A stretch of DNA of 64,000 nucleotides from Pseudonocardia sp. ICBG1293 (GTDB lineage: Bacteria; Actinomycetota; Actinomycetes; Mycobacteriales; Pseudonocardiaceae), in contig NZ_JAHLEL010000051.1 of assembly GCF_020131355.1 (NCBI RefSeq), positions 522,852-586,851 of the forward strand, read 5' to 3'. The notes under the pieces are model-generated. The model saw only the letters and a list, made by a program, of their open reading frames with translations. It did no database searches and was not told the origin of the DNA. A program made the translations under genes and the position numbers. Positions 9,238 to 17,474 of this stretch are shown here, one piece after another (positions within the stretch are counted from its first letter, which is position 1; every line of letters starts with the position of its first letter).

Positions 9238-9312
9238 GGTGTCTCCTCGGGTGGTGGCCCCGGCGGCCCGGGCGGCCGGTGGGGCGAACACCACGAACTC
9301 TGCGGTGGGCCA

Positions 9313-9341
9313 CTGGCAGTCCACTTGCAGCGGCCTTGCAG
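9313..9341 (-). promoter_or_regulatory. direct heptamer repeats, possible SARP binding site
   Basis: Three heptamers on an exact 11-base period: CTGGCAG (9313), CTTGCAG (9324), CTTGCAG (9335), each followed by a 4-base spacer. SARP-family regulators are known to bind heptameric direct repeats with this spacing. The site is 76-104 bases upstream of the lipoprotein start and next to an AfsR-like gene. Confidence 0.5.
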
Positions 9342-9371
9342 GGTCCTGCACGCGGTCCCGCGGAGCGTTGC

Positions 9372-12278
9372 TCAGGCGCTCCGGCCCACCGCCCGGGCGG
9401 CGACGGTGCCCTCGTCGCCGAGCTCGTCGAGGACCGCGGCGATCGCCTCCCGACCACCCGCGACGCCCTCGGTGAACGCGGCCGCGTACCGCTCCGCCGA
9501 CCCGCCGAGCCCGGCCCGGACCAGCGCGACGTTGCGCTCGGAGTCCTGCGGGTCCATGTCCTCGGGCCGGTAGCCGACCTCGCCGCCGACCGCGGACACC
9601 GCCCCGAGCAGCCGGGCGCCACGCACGCCGTCCCCGGACTGTCCCAGCGCGCCCGCGAGGGCGTGCGTCGCGACCAGCCAGGACGTCACGTCGGGCTCGC
9701 CACCGAGGAACCGCACGAGCGACTCCGCCTCGTCCAGCGCGGCCGGGTCGCGACGGTCGAGCAGGGCCTTCACCAGGTGCCAGCGCGAGGACCCGTCGGC
9801 GAACCCGTGCCCGGCCCGCCGGGCGACGGACACCGCCGACCGCAGCAGGTCCAGCGCCGTCGCGGTGTCCCCGCCGAGCCGTGCGAGGTGCCCGGCGGCC
9901 ATCAGCGTCTCGGACTCGCCGGGGCCGTCGCCCGCGGCGCGCGAGACCGCGAGCGCCTCACCGAGCAGGGCCTGGGCGGCCGCCGGGTCGGTCGCCGCCG
10001 CGAGGTAGGCGCGGAACGCGAGCCCGCGGGCGACCTTCGTCGGGTGCCGTGCCGGGTCCATCCGCTCCAGCCCGGCCGCGACGTCGGCGGCCGCCCCGGC
10101 CGGGTCACCGGCCAGGTAGCGCAGGGGACCGGAGGCGAAGTGCGCCAGCCCGACGGCCTCCGGGTCGGCGTCCGGCCCGGCCGCGGCCAGCGCCGCGGTG
10201 ACCCACCCGATGCCCTCGGCGACCCGGCCGAAGCGGTACCAGTACCAGCCCAGCACCCCGGCCAGGCGCAGCGCGTCGTCGACCGCGGCGGTACTCCCGT
10301 CGGCGAGCGCGGCCCCGAACGCGGCCCGCACGTTCGGCTGCTCGGCGCGGACCCGCCCGAACCAGCGGGCCGCGTCGTGGCCGAGCCAGGCGGCGTCGGC
10401 CTCGGTGACGACACCGAGGACCCAGCGCAGGTGCGCGGTGCGGGCCGCCGTACGCGCGGCGTCGTCGAGCAGGGTGTCGCCGAAGGCACGCAGGGACTCC
10501 AGCAGCGCGAACCGGCGGGGGCCCGGTGCGCCGGTGTCGACGCCGACCAGGGACTTCGCGACGAGCGTGGCCAGCCCGTCGCGGACCGGCACCCCGGCGA
10601 CGGCGGCGGCCGCGGCCGCGTCGAACCCGCCGGTGAACACCGACAGCGCCCCGAACAGCCGCCGGTCGGCAGGGCCGAGGTCGTCGACCGACAGCGCGAT
10701 CGTGTGCTCCAGGCTCCGGTGCCGGGCGGGGGTGCCCCGCCCGGCGCCGACGAGCAGGGAGAACCGGTCGTCGAGGGCGTCGGCGATCTCGCCGACCGAC
10801 AGGGTGCGGCTGCGCGCCGCCGCCAGCTCGACGGCCAACGGGAGCCCGTCGAGCCGGGCGCAGACCTCGGCGACGCGGGCCCGGTCGCCGCCGACGGGGG
10901 CCGCCCCGGGCGCCGCGGCCGACGCGCGGTCCAGGAACAGCTGCTCGGCCGCGGCGGAGGACAGCGGCGCGAGCTCCAGCAGCTGCTCGCCGGGCAGGTC
11001 GACGGGCTCGCGGCTGGTCGCGACCACCCGCACACCGGGGCAGGCGGGCAGCAGGGTGCCGAGCAGCTCGGCGACGGCGTCGAGGACGTGCTCGCAGTTG
11101 TCGAGCACCAGCAGGCCGGGGGGGCCGGCCAGGGCGGCGGCGAGCTGGTCGGCACCCTGGGCGGTGAGCACCCCGGTGGCCTCGGCGACGACCGGGGCGA
11201 GCAGCGCGCCGGGGGTCCCCGGCGCGAGATCGGCGAGCTCGGTCCACCACACCGGCCCGCCCGCGTCGGCGGCGACGGCCAGCGCGACGCGGGTCTTGCC
11301 CACCCCGCCGGGGCCGACGACGGTGACGAGCCGGTGGGCGTCGAGGGCCGCGCGCAGCCGGACGAGGTCGTCGTCGCGGCCGAGCAGCGCCGTCGACGGC
11401 ACCGGCAGCGGCCTGCGGGCGGTCCCGGCGGCGGGCGCCGGGGCGTCGGCGGCGGGGGCCCGGTGCAGCAGCTCCGGGTCGTGGGCGAGCACCGCCCGCT
11501 CGGTCGCGGCGAGGCCGGGCCCCGGGTCGACGCCGAGCTCCTCGGCGAGCAGGTCCCGCGCGGTCCGCAGGACCGCGAGGGCGTCGGCCTGGCGCCCGGC
11601 GCGGTAGAGCGCGCGGGCCCGCAGCTCCCACGCGCGCTCCCGCAGCGGGTACTCGGCGGTGAGCGCGGCGAGGTCGTCGAGCAGCGCTACGTCCTCGCCG
11701 GTGGCGAGCGCGGCGGCGGCCCGGTCCTCGCGGATGCCGACGCGCAGCTCGGTCAGCGCGGCCACCTCGGCGGCCAGGAAGGCGCGGGCGGCGAGGTCGC
11801 CGAACGGGGTGCCGTCGCCGGTGGCCAGCGCCAGGTCCAGCACGGACACCGCCTCGTGCGGGCGTCGCTGCGCCAGTGCGGTCGCGCCGCGGGCGGCGAG
11901 CTCGCGCATCGCCCACACGTCGACCTGCTCGGGCCGGACGGCCAGGGCGTAGCCGCCGCTGCCGCGGACCAGCACCGTCGCGGCCCCGCGGGCCGAGCGG
12001 CCGGGCTCAAGGACACCTCGCAGCCGGGCGACGTAGGTGTGCAGCGCCTGCTTCGCGGCCGGGGCGGGTTCGGAGTCCCAGACGGCGTCGATCAGCAGGT
12101 CCTCGGTGGCCGGACGCCCGGCGGCGACGACGAGTGCGGCGAGCAGCGCCCGCGGACGCGGCCCGCCGAGCGCCAGGTCGTCGCCGTCACGGCTCGCCCG
12201 CACACCGCCGAGGACCGAGAGCTGCAGCGGGGACGCCTGCGGGGGTACCGCCTCCGCGGGCACGGCAGGACCGGACAT
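9372..12278 (-). CDS. AfsR/SARP-type transcriptional regulator with NB-ARC ATPase and TPR region
   Basis: 968 residues. An OmpR-like winged helix (about 18-115, LSVLGGVRASRDGDDLALGG) and a bacterial transcriptional activation domain (about 120-270) form the SARP part. A STAND/NB-ARC NTPase follows, with P-loop VVGPGGVGKTR near residue 325, a Walker-B-like LLVLDNCEH and NGLPLA-type GLPLAVELAAARS. The C-terminal 350 residues are helical and Ala-rich, consistent with TPR repeats for ligand or partner sensing. The start ATG is at 12276-12278. A near-perfect inverted repeat lies just upstream and a SARP-like box just downstream. The targets are unknown; the adjacent lipoprotein is the best candidate. 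Confidence 0.85.
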   Translation of the reverse strand: MSGPAVPAEAVPPQASPLQLSVLGGVRASRDGDDLALGGPRPRALLAALVVAAGRPATEDLLIDAVWDSEPAPAAKQALHTYVARLRGVLEPGRSARGAATVLVRGSGGYALAVRPEQVDVWAMRELAARGATALAQRRPHEAVSVLDLALATGDGTPFGDLAARAFLAAEVAALTELRVGIREDRAAAALATGEDVALLDDLAALTAEYPLRERAWELRARALYRAGRQADALAVLRTARDLLAEELGVDPGPGLAATERAVLAHDPELLHRAPAADAPAPAAGTARRPLPVPSTALLGRDDDLVRLRAALDAHRLVTVVGPGGVGKTRVALAVAADAGGPVWWTELADLAPGTPGALLAPVVAEATGVLTAQGADQLAAALAGPPGLLVLDNCEHVLDAVAELLGTLLPACPGVRVVATSREPVDLPGEQLLELAPLSSAAAEQLFLDRASAAAPGAAPVGGDRARVAEVCARLDGLPLAVELAAARSRTLSVGEIADALDDRFSLLVGAGRGTPARHRSLEHTIALSVDDLGPADRRLFGALSVFTGGFDAAAAAAVAGVPVRDGLATLVAKSLVGVDTGAPGPRRFALLESLRAFGDTLLDDAARTAARTAHLRWVLGVVTEADAAWLGHDAARWFGRVRAEQPNVRAAFGAALADGSTAAVDDALRLAGVLGWYWYRFGRVAEGIGWVTAALAAAGPDADPEAVGLAHFASGPLRYLAGDPAGAAADVAAGLERMDPARHPTKVARGLAFRAYLAAATDPAAAQALLGEALAVSRAAGDGPGESETLMAAGHLARLGGDTATALDLLRSAVSVARRAGHGFADGSSRWHLVKALLDRRDPAALDEAESLVRFLGGEPDVTSWLVATHALAGALGQSGDGVRGARLLGAVSAVGGEVGYRPEDMDPQDSERNVALVRAGLGGSAERYAAAFTEGVAGGREAIAAVLDELGDEGTVAARAVGRSA

Positions 12279-12293
12279 GCCCCGACCCTACGA

Positions 12294-12320
12294 AGATGAT
12301 CCGGACCTCCGGAATCATCT
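12294..12320. promoter_or_regulatory. inverted repeat upstream of the AfsR-like gene
   Basis: AGATGATCCGGA and TCCGGAATCATCT face each other across 2 bases, with a single extra A in one arm. It lies 16 bases upstream of the AfsR-like start and 22 bases past the stop of the nitroreductase gene. It could therefore be an operator or a terminator; no T run follows on either strand. Confidence 0.4.
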
Positions 12321-12341
12321 GCCCTGATGATGCGTGGCCTC

Positions 12342-12776
12342 TCAGCCGCGCGGCTCCAGGTGGACCAGCGGGATCTCCCGGGTGGTGCTGCGCTGGTAGC
12401 CGGCGTAGTTGCGGTACTTCCCGGCGATCTGCGGCCAGAGCGTCGCGCGGTCGGCCGGGTCGGCGATCCGGGCGCGCATGGGCACGCGTGGCCCGCCCTG
12501 CACGGCGACCTCGACGTCCGGGTCCGCACGCAGGTTGAGGAACCAGGCGGGGTGGCGGTCGTCGCCGCCCCGGGAGGCGACCACGACGTAGCGCCCGTCG
12601 CCGTGGACGGGTGCCGTGAGCAGTACCGTGCGCGGCTCACCGGAGCGCCGGCCGCGGGTGGTCAGCTCGACGACGGGCATGCCTCCGGCGGAGTGGCCGA
12701 CCTTCCCGCCGGTCAGCCGGATCAGCAGACGGTGGCCCGCGTTCATGGCCTTGAGCGCGAAGTCGGGTGGGTTCAC
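12342..12776 (-). CDS. Ddn-family F420-type nitroreductase/quinone reductase
   Basis: 144 residues of the deazaflavin-dependent nitroreductase family (split-barrel fold): VELTTRGRRSGEPRTVLL, VVASRGGDDRHPAWFLNLRADPDVEV and a TRE-PLVHLEP end are typical. Family members use F420H2 to reduce quinones or nitro compounds. The start is GTG 12776; an internal Met 10 codons later is an alternative. It is 31 bases downstream of the siderophore-binding gene on the same strand, with a hairpin between them, so it is probably a separate unit. Confidence 0.85.
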   Translation of the reverse strand: MNPPDFALKAMNAGHRLLIRLTGGKVGHSAGGMPVVELTTRGRRSGEPRTVLLTAPVHGDGRYVVVASRGGDDRHPAWFLNLRADPDVEVAVQGGPRVPMRARIADPADRATLWPQIAGKYRNYAGYQRSTTREIPLVHLEPRG

Positions 12777-12780
12777 GACC

Positions 12781-12807
12781 CGAGCCTACCGGCGGGTAGC
12801 CGGCTCG
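12781..12807 (-). terminator. hairpin after the siderophore-binding gene
   Basis: CGAGCC TACC (12781-12790) pairs with GGTA (12795-12798) and GGCTCG (12102-style outer arm at 12802-12807), with a 3-base bulge. It lies immediately after the stop at 12808-12810 on the reverse strand. Confidence 0.5.
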
Positions 12808-13814
12808 TCAGCTCGTCGCGACCCTCTCCAGCGCGGGCCGCAGCCCGTCGAGCAGCCAGCCCACCGACACCACGTTCGGCGCCTGCAGGGCGATGGCCTG
12901 GTCCAGCGTCACCGGTGTGTAGGTGCCCTCCCGCACCGCGCGCACCCGGCGCACCAGCTCGTCGCCCTCGAACCTGGTGCGGTCGCCCGGCCCCGCGAAG
13001 GTCATCAGGAGCAGGTCGGCCTCCGACAGCCTGCCGATCTCCTCGTAGGACACCCCGACCGTGCCCGGGGCCAGCGCGTCGCTCGCCGGCGCGTCCCGGA
13101 ACGAGGCCGGCACCTCCAGTCCCAGCGACCGCAGGAACACCGTCGACTGGTTCTGCTCGCCGACCACCATCGGCAGGATCTCCCCGCGCGCCTGCCCGTA
13201 GAGGTAGGTCTTCCCGGCGAGCCCGGGCAGCCGGTCACGGGTCTCGGCGATCCGGCGTTCCGCCTCGGCGACCAGCGTCCCGACGGCGTCCTCGCGGCCC
13301 AGCGCCCGCCCGATCTGGCGGGCGTCGTCCTGCATGGAGGAGGTGTACAGGCCCTCGGCGTAGGTGACGGTCGGCGCGATCCGCGACAGCGCGTCGTAGC
13401 CGGCCCGGTCGGTGATCTGGAACGCCGAGACCCCGAGGACCAGGTCCGGCCGGAACGCCGCGATCTGCTCCAGTGGCAGCGACCCCTCCGGCTCGATCGC
13501 GAGCACCTCGGGTGGAAGGGCGTCCAGATAGGGCAGCGCGGGACCGCTGTCGCCGGAGCTGCGAACCGCGCCGACGACCGGTGCGCCGACGGCCTGGGCG
13601 ACGGCCAGGTCGTTCATGCCCAGCGCGACGACCCGCTGTGGGGGTGCGGGCACCGTCGTCTCGCCGAAGGCGTGCCGGACGGTCACCGGGAACGCGGCCC
13701 GTCGGTCGGCGTCGCCGGGGCGGTGCCGGTGCTGCCGGGGGAGGCGGCGCAGCCGGTCAGGACCAGGGTCGCACCGAGCAGCGCCGCGAGCAGCGTGGTT
13801 CCACGGGGCCTCAT
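12808..13814 (-). pseudogene. iron-siderophore ABC transporter substrate-binding lipoprotein, frameshifted
   Basis: The true start is ATG 13814, which encodes a classic lipoprotein signal (MRPRGTTLLAALLGAT, lipobox VLTGC). That frame stops after about 44 codons. The mature protein continues in another frame from about 13697 (FPVTVRHAFGETTVPAPPQRVVALG, then the FhuD/BtuF-type two-lobe protein to TS-stop). Adding one base near 13691-13701 restores a 335-residue protein, the usual length. A second open frame that begins at 13842 only by accident contains the mature part without a signal. The iron box overlapping the promoter confirms its role in Fe(III)-siderophore binding outside the membrane. 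No permease or ATPase partner is in the window. Confidence 0.75.
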
Positions 13815-13827
13815 CGTTCTCCTCAGG

Positions 13828-13846
13828 TAAGGTGAGGCTCACCTTC
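13828..13846 (-). promoter_or_regulatory. IdeR/DtxR iron box
   Basis: TAAGGTGAGGCTCACCTTC, whose 17-base core is a perfect palindrome, fits the DtxR/IdeR consensus TTAGGTTAGGCTAACCTAA in its GG-T-AGGCT-A-CC framework. It begins 14 bases upstream of the siderophore-binding gene start and should repress it when iron is plentiful. Confidence 0.85.
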
Positions 13847-13875
13847 TATCAGAGAACGGGCACGGCGAGGAAGTC

Positions 13876-15506
13876 TCACCCGGCGGACGGGACCGCCCCG
13901 GCCAGCTCCCTGGCCCGGGCGATCTCGATCTTGCCGGTCGGGGTGCGGGGCAGCTCGTCGACGACCACCACGGTGCGCGGCACCTTGTAGCCGGCCAGTA
14001 CCGTGCGGACCCGCTCGCGCAGCCGTCCGGGCAGTTCCGGATCCGCGCCGGGGGAGACTACGATCGCGGTCACCCGCTGGCCCCACACCGGGTCGGGGAC
14101 CCCGACGACCACGCAGTCGGCGACCGCCGGGTCGGCGAGCAGCACGTCCTCGACCTCCTGCGGGTGCACCTTCTCGCCACCGGTGTTGATCACCCCGGCG
14201 CCGCGGCCGAGGAACCGGATGACTCCGTCCGGGGTCAGCTCGGCCAGGTCGCCCGGCACGGCGTAGCGCACCCCGTCGACGAACCGGAACGTCGCGGCAG
14301 TGCGCTCGGCATCGCCGTGGTAGCCCAGCGGCAGCGGGCCGCGGTAGGCGAGGACCCCGGTCCCGGGCTCGCCGGGGGCGAGCACCCGGCCGTCGTCCGC
14401 GATCAGCCGGGTGGCGGGCACCGGTCGGAACTGCGCGGGCAGGTCGTGCACCGAGCGGGTCACCGCGAAGGCGAACGGGCCGCCCTCGCTGGCCGCGATG
14501 GCATCGGTGACGGTCAGCGCGGTGCGTTCGTGCAGCGCCTGCTTGAGCCGGTCGCCGAGCGCGGTGCCCGAGCTCAGCACCACGCGCAGCGACGAGAGGT
14601 CGTGTGGTGCGCCTGCGCGCTCGGCTCTGGCCAGCTCGTCGACCAGGGGGCGGCGACCGCGTTGCCCGCGACCACGATCGTCTGGACCCGTTCCGCGGCG
14701 ACGGTCTGCCAGACGTGCGGTGGGTCGAGCCTGCCGGGGCGGGCGAACACCGCCCGGCCGCCGACGAGCAGTGCACCGAGGGTGTTGAACAGTCCGGTGC
14801 CGTGCATCAGTGGCACGACCGGCAGGGTGACCGGCGACCGGTCCTCGGCACGGGCGGACACCGCGAGAGCCACGGCGTCGTCGAGGCCCTCGGGCGGGGC
14901 GTCCCGGCCCAGCGGGCCGAACACCGCGACCGCGATGCCGTGCAGCAGATCACTCTGGCGCCACACGACGCCCTTCGGCCGTCCGGTGGTCCCGCCGGTG
15001 TACATGAACAGCCGGTCCGAGCCCGGTCGCGGGCTGTGCGGGCGGGGCGGGGTGGTGCGGCGGATCGCGGACAGGTCGGCCGCGTCCGGACCGGGGTCGG
15101 CGCCAGGCGCGTCACCGTCGCGGACAAGTAGCCGCAGCGAGGGCAGGTGCGCCGCCGCGTGCGCGACGTTCGGGGCGAGCGACCCGCTGAACACGATCGC
15201 GGCGGCCCCCGCGTCGTCGAGCAGCGAGGTCAGCTCGGCCGAGGTGTAGCGGTAGTTCGCGTTCACCGGGACCGCGCCGAGTTTGAACGCCGCGAACACC
15301 GTCTCCAGGTAGGCCGAGCCGTTGTACAGGTAGCAGGCGACCGTGTCCCCGGCCCCGACTCCCGCGCGGTCGAGTGCGGTCGCGAGTCTCGATGCACGGT
15401 CGTCGAACTCGGCGTAGGTCCACCGGGCCCCGGGTTCACTCACGGCCGTCGCGTCCGGGATCCGGGCGGCGAGGGCTTCCCACACGGTACCGAAGGCGAC
15501 GTCCAT
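13876..15506 (-). pseudogene. acyl-CoA synthetase (AMP-binding), frameshifted
   Basis: Activates a carboxylic acid to its CoA thioester. The N-terminal part (from ATG 15506) contains ANL motifs: RWTYAEFDDRASRLA, the phosphate loop MYTGGTTGRPKGV and PLMHGTGLFNTLGAL. The C-terminal part contains GYHGD, a PGDLAEL turn, GGEKVHPQEVEDVL and the PTGKIEIAR end with the catalytic lysine. The two halves are out of frame: near 14646-14650, a run of five G, the sequence AGNAVAAP should continue LVDELARAE and does so only if one base is added. The repaired protein is 543 residues, normal for the family. A leaderless-looking promoter lies 8 bases before the ATG. The gene is divergent from the response regulator. 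Confidence 0.8.
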
Positions 15507-15514
15507 ACGGACCC

Positions 15515-15520
15515 AGGCTA
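15515..15520 (-). promoter_or_regulatory. -10 element of the acyl-CoA synthetase promoter
   Basis: Reverse-strand TCCCTAGCCTGGG contains TAGCCT (TANNNT) with its end only 8 bases from the ATG at 15506, so the transcript should start at or next to the start codon (leaderless). The same TCCTAGCST pattern recurs before other units in the region. Confidence 0.5.
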
Positions 15521-15591
15521 GGGAGCCGCCCACCGGGCGGCGATCGGCCGATGACAGTGACCGGGGCGGTCGTCCGACCATGGCGGACCGG

Positions 15592-15606
15592 GACGGATGA
15601 CGTAGT
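15592..15606. promoter_or_regulatory. shared ACG-N5-CGT dyad, copy 1
   Basis: GACGGATGACGTAGT; on the reverse strand CTACGTCATCCGTC. It lies about 86-100 bases upstream of the acyl-CoA synthetase start and about 85 bases upstream of the response regulator start, between the two divergent genes. It matches copies at 16387, 21102, 40439 and 54448. Confidence 0.6.
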
Positions 15607-15690
15607 CCGGGCCGCTACGCGGACCGGGCTGCCATGCTGGACCTCCGGGCGGCGGCGGAGCCCCGGGACGACCGAGCGGAGGCGCTGCGA

Positions 15691-16395
15691 GTGGACGCAC
15701 CGACCGGGTCCCCGACGACCACCCCGGTGACGGTCCTCGTCGCCGACGACCACGCCGTCGTCCGCCGTGGGGTCCGTGCCTACCTGGAGTCCCTCGACGA
15801 CGTCGAGGTCGTCGGCGAGGCCGGTGACGGGCAGGAGGTGCTGGACCGGCTCGGCGCGATGTCCGTGCACCGGGCGCTGCCCGACGTCGTCCTGATCGAC
15901 CTGTTGATGCCCCGCCTCGACGGCGCCACGACGACGGCGCTGATCGTCGAGCGCTTCCCGGGCGTGCGGGTCGTCGTGCTGACCAGCTTCGGTGAACGGG
16001 AACGGGTGCACGCCGCACTCGGCAGTGGTGCGTCGGGCTACCTGCTGAAGGACGCCGGCCCGGGCGAGGTGGCCGCGGCGGTCCGGGCCGCCGCCCGCGG
16101 TGAGGTGCTCCTCGACCCGAGGGTCGCCCGGCAGCTGACCAGGGAGATGGTCTCGCCGGCGAGCGGGCTCGGCGCACTCACCCTCCGCGAGCGGGACGTG
16201 CTGATGCTGGTCGCCCAGGGCCGGTCCAACCTGGAGATCGCCGACCAGCTGCTGATCAGCGAGCGGACCGCGCGGAAGCACGTCGGCAACGTGCTGCGCA
16301 AACTGCAGCTCACCTCACGCACCCAGGCGGCGCTGGTCGCGGTCCGGGAAGGGCTCGTCCCACCGCGGGGCCGGCCGGCCGGCTACGACGGATGA
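15691..16395 (+). CDS. NarL/FixJ-type response regulator
   Basis: 234 residues from GTG 15691, chosen because CGGAGG lies about 10 bases upstream and the receiver domain begins soon after; an in-frame ATG at 15634 would add an unconserved N-terminus. The receiver domain has the acidic pair D19/D20 (LVADDHAVV), phospho-acceptor D70 (VVLIDLLMP), the VVLTSF threonine and lysine in GYLLKDAG. A LuxR-type HTH follows (LTLRERDVLMLVAQGRSNLEIADQL to RTARKHVGNVLRKL). No histidine kinase is adjacent; the orphan kinase at 46501 is the only one in the window. Copies of the shared dyad flank the gene on both sides, which suggests it may regulate itself and its neighbours. Confidence 0.9.
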   Translation: MDAPTGSPTTTPVTVLVADDHAVVRRGVRAYLESLDDVEVVGEAGDGQEVLDRLGAMSVHRALPDVVLIDLLMPRLDGATTTALIVERFPGVRVVVLTSFGERERVHAALGSGASGYLLKDAGPGEVAAAVRAAARGEVLLDPRVARQLTREMVSPASGLGALTLRERDVLMLVAQGRSNLEIADQLLISERTARKHVGNVLRKLQLTSRTQAALVAVREGLVPPRGRPAGYDG

Positions 16396-16405
16396 CGTAG
16401 CGCGG
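16387..16405. promoter_or_regulatory. shared ACG-N5-CGT dyad, copy 2
   Basis: GACGGATGACGTAGCGCGG, overlapping the last codons and stop of the response regulator and lying about 50 bases before the -10 of the SDR-MaoC unit. The reverse strand reads CCGCGCTACGTCATCCGTC. Confidence 0.6.
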
Positions 16406-16444
16406 CCGGGACACCGGACCACCGCCGTCGCCTCGGTGGGTCCC

Positions 16445-16450
16445 TAGCGT
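16445..16450 (+). promoter_or_regulatory. -10 element of the SDR-MaoC promoter
   Basis: GGGTCCCTAGCGTCGG contains TAGCGT. It gives a leader of about 115 bases to the ATG at 16572. The same element, with the same upstream TCC, occurs before the UGSC-1 gene. Confidence 0.45.
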
Positions 16451-16571
16451 CGGACTCCGGGGCGGAGCACGCCCGCGCCCGGACGAGCGCCCACCGGGCG
16501 CCTGATCCGGGTGCCCGCACGAGCGCACCCGGTCCGGGCGTCGCACGGCGGGACGGATGAGGGAGGTACGG

Positions 16572-17474
16572 ATGCTCGACGGCAGGGTCGCCGTGGTGAC
16601 GGGAGCGGGACGAGGGCTGGGCCGGGCGTACGCCCGGGCGATGGCGGCGTCGGGCGCCGCGGTGGTGGTGAACGACCTCGATGCCGCCGTCGCCCACGAG
16701 ACGGTCGCGCTGATCACCGACGCCGGTGGGCGCGCGGTCGCCGAACCCGGGGCGGTCGGGACGGCCGAGGTCGCCGACGCGCTGGTCGGACGTGCTGTGG
16801 GCGAGTTCGGGCGGCTCGACGCGATGGTCACCAACGCCGGGGCGCTGCGGGACCGGACGCTGCGCAGGACGACCGACGAGGACTTCGACCTCGTCGTCGG
16901 CAGCCATCTGCGCGGCACCTTCACCTGCGGCCGGGCGGCGGCCGCCCGGTTCCGCGAACAGGGCGACGGCGGCCGGCTGATCCTGGTCGGGTCACCCGCC
17001 GGGCAGCGGGCCAGCTTCGGCCAGAGCGCGTACTCGGCGTCGAAGGGGGCGATCGTCGCGATGATGCGGACCTGGGCGGTGGAACACGCGAAGATCGGCG
17101 TCACCGCCAACGCGATCCTGCCGACCGCCCTGACCCGGATGGTCGCGACGATCCCCGGGCTCGGCGAGCTGGTCGAGGCCGTCGGCCGGGACGAGCCGGT
17201 GCCGCCGGAGGTGCGGCGCACGGGGCTGGGCACACCGGACGACGCCGCACCGGTCGTCGTGTGGCTGGCGTCGGCGGCGTCCGCGCACGTGACCGGTCAG
17301 GCGATCGCCGCGGGTGGTGACCGGATCGCGCTGTGGACCCATCCGGAGGAGGTCGCCGAGCGGTGGCGCGACGGCGGCTGGAGCCCCGAGGCGGTGGCCG
17401 CGGAGTTCGCGGACGCGCCGCTGCAGGACTTCACCCAGGCGCTGCCCGCCGCGGCCACCGGTGGCACCCGGTGA
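16572..17474 (+). CDS. SDR-family oxidoreductase (3-hydroxyacyl-CoA dehydrogenase-like)
   Basis: NAD(P)-dependent alcohol/ketone interconversion. 300 residues: cofactor motif VTGAGRGLGRAY near the N-terminus, NAGAL, the serine in ILVGSPAG and the catalytic YSASKGA. It resembles the dehydrogenase domain of peroxisomal multifunctional enzyme 2, and the downstream MaoC hydratase supports a beta-oxidation-like role on a CoA ester. The start is ATG 16572 with GGGAGG at 16561-16566; an ATG at 16557 lies upstream of that site. It overlaps the next gene by 4 bases (GTGA). Confidence 0.85.
   Translation: MLDGRVAVVTGAGRGLGRAYARAMAASGAAVVVNDLDAAVAHETVALITDAGGRAVAEPGAVGTAEVADALVGRAVGEFGRLDAMVTNAGALRDRTLRRTTDEDFDLVVGSHLRGTFTCGRAAAARFREQGDGGRLILVGSPAGQRASFGQSAYSASKGAIVAMMRTWAVEHAKIGVTANAILPTALTRMVATIPGLGELVEAVGRDEPVPPEVRRTGLGTPDDAAPVVVWLASAASAHVTGQAIAAGGDRIALWTHPEEVAERWRDGGWSPEAVAAEFADAPLQDFTQALPAAATGGTR

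Noticed and set aside
6707..9622. 971-codon reverse frame
   Set aside because: Spans proB, the methyltransferase and the lipoprotein gene in the wrong frame; Arg/Ala/Gly-rich with no domain.
9279..12299. 1006-codon forward frame opposite the AfsR-like gene
   Set aside because: The reverse strand encodes clear winged-helix, BTAD and NB-ARC motifs; the forward frame is its shadow.
15634..15690. ATG start for the response regulator
   Set aside because: Adds 19 unconserved residues before the receiver domain and lacks a ribosome binding site; GTG 15691 follows CGGAGG.
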